Shown here in pieces: positions 31,426 through 41,554 of a stretch of 64,000 nucleotides of DNA. Location of the stretch: the NCBI GenBank assembly GCA_010405405.1, contig MU004230.1, positions 2,873,744 to 2,937,743 of the forward strand. The letters are read 5' to 3'. The position numbers and the translations under genes were made by a program. This stretch comes from Microthyrium microscopicum (taxonomy: Eukaryota; Ascomycota; Dothideomycetes; Microthyriales; Microthyriaceae). A model generated the notes under the pieces. That model saw only the letters and a list, made by a program, of their open reading frames with translations, was not told the origin of the DNA and did no database searches. Every line of letters starts with the position of its first letter. Within the stretch, counting starts at the first letter, position 1.

Positions 31426-32396
31426 TCACTCTTCGGACTTGACGTCCAACAGAGTTGGATTGAGCCAGACTTCCTGCTGAGATTGAATCCGAGCAACGCT
31501 CATCAAGTCCTTGAAGGTCTTATTGATGACGGTATGGAGATCGGGACCATCTTTCTCTGGGCCATTGTGCGGGCACTTGATGTTGGAGTTTTGAAGCATT
31601 TTGACAATGGAGTCGCCAGACTCAAAAGACTCTTGCAGTTCTGTGTGTGTCCGCGCAAGACACCAACCACAATGTGTGCCTTGAGCAACATTGGTATAGT
31701 GGCTGATCATTTTGTCCGCCATAGCCTTGTACGTTTCTCCACGAGCATGTGCCATTGCAGCTTGAACAATCCGGTTAGTATGACAAAAAGTAAATTAGAG
31801 GATGACTTACCTAGAACAATGACGGGGACCCATTTGATTTCGGGATCGTTGCCAGGGCCTCCCAGTGTATGAAGCTCTTGCTTCTGACCAATACGGTTGA
31901 CAAGTGCGGTCGCAATATGAGAAAAGACTTCCTCATTCTTAGCCCAGTAGGCCACACCAAGTCCCAGCCAAAGCATTTTAATGCTAGTTTTCTCTCCTTC
32001 AAGTATGTCGCGCCACTTTGGTTTGTCCAGCTCTTCGCTGATGACCAGCTGACCTGCGGCAATATGAAGCTCATCACACAGCCGGGCAGCAAGCCAGATG
32101 TTGGACAACTTGTCCAAGTTTGTCTCGCCGGTTACCACCAACTTCAGCTGAGAATGATGTAGGAAGTCCAAGAATACCTTAGCACCGGCTTCCAACTCCT
32201 CCTTATCCAAGATCTCGCAGCCGGCACGGAACTCGAGCTTGAGAGTGAGTTTAGTACCGGAACCTGTTGCTCCAGGAATATTAGGTCGGACTCTCCGAAG
32301 ATCGATCTTTCTCTTGGTGACGAAAGGTTTGTTGACGTTTGGGGGAATGGTGAAGACTACGCTGCCTCCATCGACGTAACCATCTTTCGGGGCCAT
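31426..32396 (-). CDS. Hypothetical protein with BTB/POZ-like middle and C-terminal CxxC segment
   Basis: Two exons (32396-31811, 31760-31426) give 306 residues. I start at MAPKDG because the ATG context is good (AAAGATGGCC); the frame is open further upstream to 32552. Residues about 60-180 resemble the back half of a BTB/POZ domain and its helical tail (KVFLDFLHHSQLKLVV, NLDKLSNIWLAARLCDEL, QLVISEELDK). The C-terminal exon carries GTHCGWCLARTHTELQE and, 30 residues later, a lone Cys (NIKCPHNGP), which could bind zinc. The next gene upstream on the same strand ends in a comparable CxxC...C block, so the pair may be old paralogues. Function unknown; BTB proteins usually serve protein-protein contacts such as Cullin-3 adaptors. 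Confidence 0.7.
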
Positions 32397-33431
32397 CTTT
32401 GATATGCTTGGAAGTGTGGAAGTTGTTGAAAGAGACGAACCTGGACGAGGATATGCTTTTCCAAGTCGGCCAATGAACAACTGTTTGTGAGGAGATGTTA
32501 TGTGTAGTTGACGGCAAGAATGAGTTGGGATAAGATCAAAACTGTCCGGCAATGCGGATCTAACTCTGAGACGGGTTGAGGAGATTGTAGGTGAATGTGG
32601 TCAATGTTGAGTGCCTGAGGATTGTTCGAAGAAGAGATCTTGGTTGAGAGGAAGGATTTGGTGTTCAGATGAAGTTGGGAGATTGAAGTGATCGGATTTG
32701 AAGATCTTTTGGAAAAGAAATTTGTAACTTGACTTCCCTCTATCTAGAGTGCTTGATATATGTGGGCTTTCGTGCAAGTTAAGAAGTGGATTGGGGATTT
32801 TTAGGATATCGGACAAGTTAGTGTGATGTTGGTTGGAGATCTTATAGACTTTAGGAGTTCTTCGAGTCAGGAATCAGAAGTGTTGTGATGGAATGGAGTG
32901 TAGGAAAGATGGTTAGGATGGAGAGTCGAATCGTTTAAATACAGAAGAATTGATCTTGATGGATGGTCGAGCTGCTTCGAGAAGGCACACAATTAAGTGA
33001 CTGCCTAGTGACTGCTAGGCAGTGAGGTTTGAAAAGTGCTGAACAAGTATTTCCAGTATGAGAATGTCTGATCGTGAAGTTGTGACTGGAAGTCGCGTAG
33101 GAGGTAGGAAGACTTTAGGCACTCAGTCAAGTGAGGACTAGTAAGAAGGTACATTGATAGAGAAAGTCATATGGAGTAAGAGTTGGGCAGAGTGACGACA
33201 GGACTCAGTAATTCAAAAAAGAGCTAAAAAACTCAATAGCTGGACTGAGAACTGGCTCAGTAAAACCTCGCTCAAGTTGTCATAGCATGCATCTGATAGG
33301 AGTGATGTTGCCTAAATGCCATTGCACTGAACGATGTATGATATTCAAGAATGGAAGATATATTTCCCCGTATCTCGAGTAAGATAGAAATTTGAAATTC
33401 TGAGGCGGAGATGAGATGAGCAAAGCAAATT
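32397..33431. other. Intergenic between two minus-strand genes
   Basis: About 1 kb, purine-rich on the plus strand, with an 8-bp perfect inverted repeat at 33001-33022. No gene recognised. It contains the promoter and leader of the upstream-adjacent gene and the 3' UTR of the following one. Confidence 0.45.
33001..33022. repeat. Short palindromic hairpin
   Basis: CTGCCTAG at 33001-33008 pairs with CTAGGCAG at 33015-33022 around a six-base loop. Small; may be chance or a transcript-end hairpin. Confidence 0.35.
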
Positions 33432-35739
33432 CTACCATCCAGCTGACGGTTTCTCTGGCTCCTTGGACCATTTTGATTGCTTGCCAGTCATATTCTTCTC
33501 CTTGCCCGGGTTCTTCTTCAGCGCGGACGTAGGATAGCCCAGGGACTCTTCCAGACCAATGACATCTGGAATCTGAATGTCAAACTCGGCCGAAGCAATC
33601 TCGACCGGGTCAGCAATCCAGTTTCCAAGCCGATGGTCTCGGCAATTCCAGGATATACGATTGCGGAAATGCTCAATCAATAAGCTGACTCTCCTATGAT
33701 CTCTGATGGTCTTGTAAGCATCCGCGAGCGAGGACTTGCAAAACTTGCAGACACCTGGTCGAGGATCTCGTCCGCCATCGCGGTCGGCAAGAAAACTGGA
33801 GGTGATCTGTAGCAGTGCCTGAGAGCGGCGTTCTTCTAGAAGATCTGAACTTGTTAGCTGATGACTTGCAAGGTGGAGACGATACTTACACCAGAAAGAG
33901 GCTGGAATATCTTCACTGAACTCTGGATTTTCAGCAGCTAGCTTCAGATATATATAATTCCACTTGGTCCCAATGTGCTTTGCCAACTTTCTGAATAAAT
34001 CATTGTCGGACATGGAATACGCATAGGCTAGTGCAGCCACGATATTCTTCCATTTCCAACCTTGCAGTTCCTCAAACATGCTATGAAAGTTTCGCTTCCT
34101 CAACTCTCTGTCCAAGTGATCGGCGAGATCAAACTCATGGGCTGTTTTGGCGGTGTGGTAAATGTTGGGTAGATCACTCGGATATGGCCAGCGCTCATGT
34201 ATCTTTTCGGCTTGAAATTGCACTATAGAGAGCAAGATAAACCAACGAGTTGCAACAGCTCTGTTTGTGTCTGGGCCATCATATCCAGGAACTCCATACG
34301 CGAGTGGAGATGTTCTGCTTTTGAAAACTTCGTTGGATGGAAGAAATGAATCGAATCTCGAGCTGGCGCGTCTGAGAAGCATAGAATCAACCTGGAAATC
34401 GAAATCACCGAGGATGAGACCAAGATCGCCATCCTCAGAAAAGGAGTGGCTATTGGTATGGAAGAGGACTGTAGGTGGTCCATTGGGCACAGTTGTGCAG
34501 ACTCTAGATCCTTGTGAGGCTGGTTTCGCGGCTGGAAAAACTTTGGGTGCATGCGTGGACGCTTGAGATGTTGCGTAGCGACTGGTATTTAGATTTGAGC
34601 CTGGATTTTGGTTTTCAGTGTAAGCTGAAGGTCGACGGGCTGAACTTTCGCCATGAGATACTACAGAAGGTGACTTAGGCCCACTCGGCGTTCTCTTCGT
34701 GGACCACCTTTGTTGGTGGGAGTAATTCTGGTTTGGTGAATTTGGTTCTGGCGAGAAGGGTTTCGGTGAATTCAGAGTTCGGGATCCATTTGACGACGCT
34801 TGTCTGCTCCATGATCTCCCCATCGCAGGAGGCCCCGCTGGGCCGCTGGCAGGCTCATTATGAAATTCGGGATCTTCATCCCATGGAATATTTTGGCGTT
34901 TTGGAAATGCATTGAAGTTCTGATCATTATTGCCGAACGGAATGTTCTTGTTTGGTAGACTCTCAGGATTAACATCCCAAGGATCTGCTTCCGGCTTAGC
35001 AGTCGCTGATGGCCAATTGTTATCCTCAGGCACAACTGGCTCAGAAGGCCAGTCATCATCCTTAGGTACAGCTGATGTATCCCATGGATCGTTGGATTGG
35101 CTTGGGGCTTTATATGTATCCCTCGGTTGCTTTGGCTCTCGCCAATTCTTCGGGCCAGTGGGTACCCCAGCCCAAGAATCTGCTGAATTGAATTGCCTCT
35201 TGACGGGTCCTTGTTGCTGTGGAGTCTTGAGATAGGAATTTGATGATCTAGAATCCAAGGCCGGACCCTTATGGATGGGCAAACTCAGAGTTTCGGGATC
35301 GAGATCCCAAGGATCAATTTCGGCTTGATTATCCACAGACGGCCAATCATTATCGGGCGGTTTAATGCCGCCAGGAATAGCCCATGGGTCTTCGGACTCA
35401 GTTGGATCTTGAGCCGCCGGTTCTTGAGCTTCTTCCTTTGTTGGCGATGGTTGATTAGAATGGGAATTATCCCATGACCCTGTAGATTTAACTTCAGGTT
35501 TTGCTTCTTTCGGTACGGGAAGTTGAAGTGTTTCTGGGTCAAGGTCTGAACTTGTTAGTACAAGAAACTATAGGAGTTTGGTGTTAGATATATCATCTTG
35601 AGCAAACGACTTGTTAATCTGCTTTTTCTACTATGTCAGAATTCCACAGAAGTAAATTTTACCAGAGGACCAAGTCATCGGCGCTAAATGTCCATATCAA
35701 CTGGGAAATCCTACCCCACGGATCTACTTCTTCTGCCAT
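33432..35739 (-). CDS. Low-complexity DPWD-repeat protein with BTB-like domain and C-terminal CxxC
   Basis: Three exons (35739-35715, 35545-33890, 33844-33432) give 697 residues. Exon 1 is 25 nt (MAEEVDPWD) and is followed by a 169-nt intron with a TACTAAC branch site. The N-terminal half repeats the theme DPWDLDPETLxLP (twice nearly exact) and DPWDxx...DDxWPS, probably disordered. Around residues 355-445 a BTB/POZ-like segment appears (TVLFHTNSHSFSEDG, LGLILGDFDFQVDSMLLRRA, RFDSFLPS). A helical region follows (FDLADHLDRELRKRNFHSMF, WNYIYLKLAAENPEF), then VCKFCKSSLADAYKTIRDH with a later Cys. The last intron is 45 nt and in frame (33845-33889), so a retained-intron isoform would stay open. 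Role unknown; protein-interaction scaffold is a guess. Confidence 0.75.
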
Positions 35740-36731
35740 TGGGAATTTGGGATTTCAGTCCCAATGTATCAACCCGAGATCAAGCTCCTGTCGAAAAAGT
35801 CTACCTTGTTGTTGTATCAGGCTGGAAGGCCAGGTAAATATATCGTCGATTTATCGACCAATTGATTGGCCCAAGGGGATTAAAAATAGTGATTGATTGG
35901 CTCTCATGCAGCCCACCGATATTGGTTTTCCGAGTGTTACAGACAAACAATTCCAGAGAAAATCGCGTTGAAGTACGCGAATACACGTGACTTAATTGTG
36001 GCTTGATTTTATGTCCAACTTCATCTGTTCGATTGAGTTGACAAGTTCTGCCTTTCTTATTCCAGAGCAAAAATTCTTTCTTCTTCTACATCTCTTGAAT
36101 ACATTGACTAGTACTTCAATTGTCCTCTGCCACCGGGAGTTCGAGGACTGGCTTTCCGAGCCCGCTAATATAGAGCTAGCTCACAATCTTTATCTGAACC
36201 TCCAAGACTACAGGTCGAATCTATGCTCACATTGGATCTCTATGCAGAGCCAACCTGATCCCTGAAACCCCAGAGTTTATTCAGAGCTTTGACAGTTGTC
36301 AATGGCTGAGACCTTATAGGCACGCGACTATCTGCGACAGGATGGTGTCGCCATTGGTCTATACCTTTCTGTACCTGATAGCTAGGATCAATCAGAAAAC
36401 TAATCCAATTCCTCGTGCTAGTAGCCAAGTTCGAGCGTACCTGTTATCTACCGGATGTGCAAGAGCCGCATCCGAACGTACTGACTGTACGAGCTTAACT
36501 TCACGGTCTAGGCATCCGTTGTCTGGGCTGGGATAACGGTCTATTCTACGACCCGTAGTCTTATATGTTCGTACTACTTTATGAAGTAAACAATAGTAGG
36601 CATGTGGTGGAGAATCAATAAACTTTTTAAGATGTAGACTTTTTGATGTTACTTCCATAAGCCAGCTGTCGTCTTGATCTGAAATATACTGGAATCGTAC
36701 CGAACCTTTCACGATCCTCAGAATCACCACG
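35740..36731. other. Intergenic between divergent genes
   Basis: About 1 kb upstream of both the DPWD-repeat gene (minus) and the phosphotransferase (plus). Open frames are short and without motifs. Nothing else recognised. Confidence 0.45.
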
Positions 36732-37953
36732 ATGACTGTAGAAGTCGAGGGTCCAATATTCGTGGATGACCCATTCGGCTCCAATTGGGTCATGCTGGAC
36801 TGCGCGGCAGAAGGCTTACTAGCAGCAATCGACTGGAAAGCTCTCGAAGAATACGCAATAACCGTCAAGCTAAAGAACTACGGTCACCATGTCACCTGCG
36901 ATCTCTCATCCGATATCAGTATGGGTGGGCGGAACGTGGTCAGGCGTCTTGATTTTAGCGACGGCACATCATGGATTGCACGAATCCAACGGCAGGAACC
37001 AACACCAGAAACACTATACCGTCTCGTGCGCGAGGTCAGCACCCTTCATTTAGCGCGCGAACGAACGAGCATACCTGTACCGGAAGTGTTTGCTTTCGAG
37101 GCTAATGGTACCAATCCTGTTGGTGTCGCCTTTACGATAATGGATTACATACCTGGAAATTCCGCAATGCATTCATTCGGCGGATGGCCGGCGCATGGTG
37201 GCAGAACTCCGCAGATATTCAAGAAGAAGTTTCACGCGCAAATGGCCGAGATACAAGTAGGTGATATCCCATGATCTGAGCCGCCCTGGCCAAGAGTTGA
37301 CCTTGAAGCAGGTCGGGATGGCGTCAATACGCTTCCAGCAGATCGGAAGCATAATCAAGCTTTCCGATGGAACATATTCCGTAGGCCCAATACCAGGCAT
37401 CGGCGGACCTTTCAAGACAGCAGCAGATTTCTTCAAAGCCTGGTCAACGAAAGCGCAATTTCCAGTCAACGAGGAAGTGATACGGGAGTGGGCGCCTCCA
37501 GACATGGTGGACAACATTCTCTCTTCCATACAAGCGTTTCCGTCTCGATTAAAGAGATTCGCGAAATCGCATCGTTGCCAGGACGGTCCATTTCCTCTGT
37601 TCCATGGCGATTTGTTCAAAAGCAACATTATCATCGACTCTAACTATAACGTACTATCCGTCATAGACTGGGAAGATGCCATCGTTGCGCCCTGGGAAAT
37701 GATTGAGTGTATCAAAGATCTCTGTATAGTTCCATCTGGGATGTCAGACACTCAGTATTGCGAGGGCGAGACTGCAAAGCAGATCTTTGCGGACAGAAAA
37801 CGGTACATTCGCATGGTCAGACAGCTGGAGAAGAAACATGAACGTGATAGCAGGCTATCCAAAACATTGAGTAATGAAAGGGGTCAGAGCATGGCACATG
37901 CCATGTGGATGTTCTTGGGCGGCAGAATCGGATCCTTTACGAATCTTCTTTGA
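36732..37953 (+). CDS. APH/choline-kinase-like phosphotransferase family protein
   Basis: Two exons (36732-37256, 37312-37953) give 388 residues; the 55-nt intron joins HAQMAEIQ to VGMASIRF. The protein-kinase-like fold of the aminoglycoside phosphotransferase family is shown by GGRNVVRRLDF and WIARIQRQEP (N-lobe with a putative ATP-binding Lys/Arg), VREVSTLHLAR, FTIMDYIPGN (hinge), the catalytic loop FPLFHGDLFKSNIII and the metal-binding LSVIDWEDA. Filamentous fungi carry dozens of such genes, almost all of unknown substrate. Nothing here indicates drug resistance; the family phosphorylates varied hydroxyl compounds. The end shows no targeting signal. Confidence 0.87.
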
Positions 37954-38252
37954 CGCCGGAGTTGTATGGAATCGGCCATTTGAGATGACCTATGTAGTTG
38001 ATGTAATAAAAATCATGGAAAAGTCTCATGCTGGATCAAGGGGATATCATGGTCAATAAACTTGATATAGCTCTGCTGACGTAAGCAAAGTTGGCTTGAC
38101 TGATTTGATAAGATCTTGAGCTTTTCATTCTTCGTCATCATACATGTTGATATTTTATTTACCAGACACTTATGACAAGTCCTTTTGAATCATAAAAGAA
38201 CTGGTATTCAATTGACCCACGAGTCACGCTCTCGACTTCACGGTCCCTCAAA

Positions 38253-39011
38253 ATGCCTTCTATATCACCTGCCGCCCTCCGCGTCCTCCGAGCTGCCATT
38301 GAGGGCACCCCATTTCGACCTGTCGCATGCCAGTCTTCCCGCATACTCTCGAGAGGCCATATTGTTCGATATCCATTACAGAGACAGCAACGGCCGTACA
38401 GTGCGGCAGCATCTCAGCATTCGACACCACCTACTCGTCCACCAGACGAGCACTTCGATCACCTACTCCAAAACCCACCCAAAACATACTACGACTTCTT
38501 TCCCAGCCTAAGCATCACAGGCCCACCACCAGACGGTCCATTCACTATCGACCAAGCAGCCCTCAAGCGGGACTTTATCCGCCTACAAGCCGTCGCCCAT
38601 CCAGACCGGCATCCAGCAGAACGGCGCCGAGCCGCCGAGCGTCTAAGTGCTCAAATAAACACTGCCTTCAAAACATTATCTTCGCCGCTACGTAGAGCGG
38701 AGTATATACTAGACCTCAGAGGGGCACGAGATAGTGCGGATGAGGAACGTGTGGTGGGTGATGGGGAAGGCGACCAGGAGACCTTGATGGAGGTCATGGA
38801 AGCTCAACAGGAGGCGGAGGAAGCGGCGGATGATGAGGAGATGATACGAGAGATGAGGAGGCAGAATGATACGAGGATGGGTGAGGTTATTGGGCAGTTG
38901 GACGATGCGTTTGAGAAGGATGATTTGGTGAGGGCGAAGAAGGAGGCGGTCAAGTTGAGTTATTGGGATGGATTGGAGGAGAGGTTGCGGTATGGAAGTG
39001 TGATGCATTAG
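38253..39011 (+). CDS. JAC1: Jac1/HscB, J-type co-chaperone of Fe-S cluster assembly
   Basis: Single exon, 252 residues. The N-terminus is Arg-rich and lacks acids (about residues 1-50), as for a mitochondrial matrix targeting peptide. The J domain follows (TYYDFFP..., FTIDQAALKRDFIRLQAVAH) with the HPD motif in AHPDRHPA at about residue 115, then INTAFKTLSSPLRRAEYIL, which is characteristic of HscB/Jac1. The C-terminal three-helix part (QEAEEAADDEEMIREMRRQ..., VKLSYWDGLEERL) is the scaffold-binding domain. Jac1 delivers the Isu1 scaffold to the Hsp70 Ssq1 in mitochondria. Length and layout are normal for the family. Confidence 0.93.
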   Translation: MPSISPAALRVLRAAIEGTPFRPVACQSSRILSRGHIVRYPLQRQQRPYSAAASQHSTPPTRPPDEHFDHLLQNPPKTYYDFFPSLSITGPPPDGPFTIDQAALKRDFIRLQAVAHPDRHPAERRRAAERLSAQINTAFKTLSSPLRRAEYILDLRGARDSADEERVVGDGEGDQETLMEVMEAQQEAEEAADDEEMIREMRRQNDTRMGEVIGQLDDAFEKDDLVRAKKEAVKLSYWDGLEERLRYGSVMH

Positions 39012-39443
39012 TATCTTAGTCAATAGGACTCTATATACCCCCTTATGTATGATCTTTATACTTACTCTTATGTAGCATACAAATGTTTATGGATGATGAG
39101 GTAGACAATGGATGTTGGCTGCAAAGACCTGATTCTTGCACGATCCCCTAAATGCCGCTTTTCTTGTTGAACTTTTCAACTGCTCATTAGATCTCAAACT
39201 GAAAGTAAACGAGTGAAATAATATAGACAATGATGGATGGTTGCAATTCGGTTGATGAGCGAGGAGTTTAGGAGCAGTTGGTCGCACGGATGGGAAGCGG
39301 CGATTGGTGAAAGCTCCGAGATGACATTCTGGCCTTTGACAACATCAATCTCCCAGCTCTCTCTCTTCAATACTTCATCATTTATACTTCTTCAACCTCC
39401 AACTAACCTGCAATTCTTTCACATAGACAGTAGAGTTCACACA
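39012..39443. other. Intergenic, JAC1 3' side and YOS9 promoter
   Basis: About 430 bp. No gene or repeat recognised. Confidence 0.45.
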
Positions 39444-41175
39444 ATGAAGAACTTCTGGGCTTTGCCCGCCTTCTTGCGCCTGGCCATCGCTACTCAACAG
39501 GCTTTCAATGTCAACGATGATCTGTTCGCTTTCCCGCAGGTATGGAACACTTTGTAGCTCTTCTTTGCGCGTACAGTCTCAATACTAATCATACAAATCC
39601 AATAGTACGAAATAATATACAACGACGAGTCTCCAGTCACGTCCGAATATGCTGCCGAAAAGCTTGGTCATGGTCAAACTACTCTCACACCCGGTTCCGA
39701 CCTCTCCAAACCACGACCTTCCGATCCTCCCGATATCGTGCACGACACACCATTAGTCTTGAAGTGGGAAAAGCTCACTTATCATGGCTCTCCATATCTA
39801 TGTTCGATACCAACGATACCTCCACCTCCCCCAAGCGTCGCATCGAACCGCACAGCCGAAGATGAGGCCAATGACCTCGCCCTTGCAGTACACCGTGGCC
39901 AAGAGCTACTGAAAGGCATGGAAGGCAATTGCATATACTTCGTCAGTGGCTGGTGGAGCTACAGCTTCTGCTACAACGAAGGCGTGCGCCAGTTTCACCC
40001 TCTCCCGTCTGGGAGAAACGTGCCCATTTATCCACCCGTTGAAGACAAAAGTGTAGGCGCGTATATCCTCGGGCGCTTCCAAGGCACTGAGCGTGAAGAG
40101 GATGACGATAATACTCCGGATGATATTGAGGAACCTAGCAAGAACCACAAGAGCACACCTAAGAAAGAGCAGGAGACTGGACTTGCGAAGCTAGAGGTCA
40201 AAGGACAAAAGGGCGCTATGAGATACTTGGTACACAACCTCAAAGGTGGAACAGTCTGTGATCTGACCGGCGAAGAACGTAGTATTGAAGTCCAGGTTGT
40301 CACCGCCCTTGATTACGGATTGTGATGAAGACTAACCTTTTTAGTTCCAATGCGAAAACATCCCAACTGATCGGATATCCATTATCAAAGAAACTTCTAT
40401 TTGTCAGTATCGGATGGTCATTAGCACTCCCCGTCTATGCAACGACGTCGCTTTTCAACCTCCTAAAGGCCCGAAGCCACACCCAATATCCTGTTCGCCC
40501 GTCATGGAAGCAGACAAAATCCAACCTTACATTGATGAGCTTCAAGCAGCTACCGCTGATTATGAAGCCGAGTACCAGAGAACAGCCAAGGAATACGTCA
40601 ACGAGGCTATGGAGGATATCAAGGCTATATTGGGTGTTGGATCCAAGGACGCGGACGTCGATGGAAACGAGCTTGTGGACGGCGAGTACGATATCGAAAT
40701 TCCGAAGACCAAGAATAAGGTGCCATCGATTATGGTTGGCGACATTGAGATTGGTGGCCACAATCTCGTACCCAAGAGTCTGAAATTGCCTAAACGGATA
40801 CCGATGGGTGCAGCTGGATCGGAGAAGGTGCTTGGAACTATTGCCAAAAGTGACGGGTTTACGGCGTCAGAGAAGGATTTGGCTAAACTCAACATTCAAG
40901 GTGGCAAAGAACTGGAGGTCATAAAAGATAAGGTTCGAAGGACCGCCGCTGGCGCCGACTGGCAGATCGATGTTGTGGAAACGGGGCGTGGCGTTCGTGA
41001 GCTTAGAGGGATCATAGGAGATGCGAAAGTGCCAGCAAAGGAGCCAGCTGCTGAGGGAAAGGAAGACAAGGAAGCCCCCAAAAAGAAAGAGGCTGAGGAC
41101 TTTACTGACACGAAAGATAAGAAAGATGACGAAGAAGAGACGGGAAGCGAAGAAACCTACAAAGAAGAGCTATAG
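39444..41175 (+). CDS. YOS9: Yos9/OS-9 homologue, ER lectin of ERAD
   Basis: Three exons (39444-39539, 39606-40295, 40345-41175) give 538 residues. Signal peptide at residues 1-20. The MRH lectin domain begins around residue 138 (GNCIYFVSGWWSYSFCYNEG), continues with VRQFH, YILGRF and MRYLVHNLKGGTVCDLTGE, and closes across intron 2 with FQCENIP and ETSICQYRMVISTPRLC. The conserved Cys, Tyr and Arg/Glu sugar contacts are recognisable. Yos9 reads trimmed glycans on misfolded glycoproteins and passes them to the Hrd1 ubiquitin ligase. The tail is acidic and Lys-rich and ends YKEEL, a KDEL-like variant that would explain ER retention. Upstream of the start there is no alternative. Confidence 0.93.
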
Positions 41176-41554
41176 TTGGGATGAATAGAGTCTTTCCAGT
41201 TTCATGGCAATGCCATTTGCATTAGCAGGAGCGTTCAGTACTAAGAGTAGTAATTATATTCCCCGTATTCCTTGTTTTCAAAGCTCCCAGACTGTGGGCA
41301 GATATTGTGTGGACTGCTACTTCCTTTTGTTTATGACTATTTTAGCTCTAGATCTTTACCTCACGACCATTGAGCTCCGACACTTTTAAAACACTTTCCG
41401 AATATCAATCCTCACCATCTACCTCGTTTTCACTCGGTTCACAAACGCTTCAACTCTCGGTAAATGGAGTAGCCTCTCGATCAGCGCACCATCGTCCTCT
41501 CCTCTTACTATCGAAAACTCTGACTGCAATAAAAACATCAAATCAAGCATCATA
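41176..41554. other. Intergenic
   Basis: About 380 bp between YOS9 and the next gene; no feature recognised beyond presumed UTRs and promoter. Confidence 0.45.

Noticed and set aside
33841-33890. Alternative acceptor TTCTAG for the last intron of the DPWD-repeat gene
   Set aside because: Joining there creates a stop at once; the upstream TTCAG keeps the frame.
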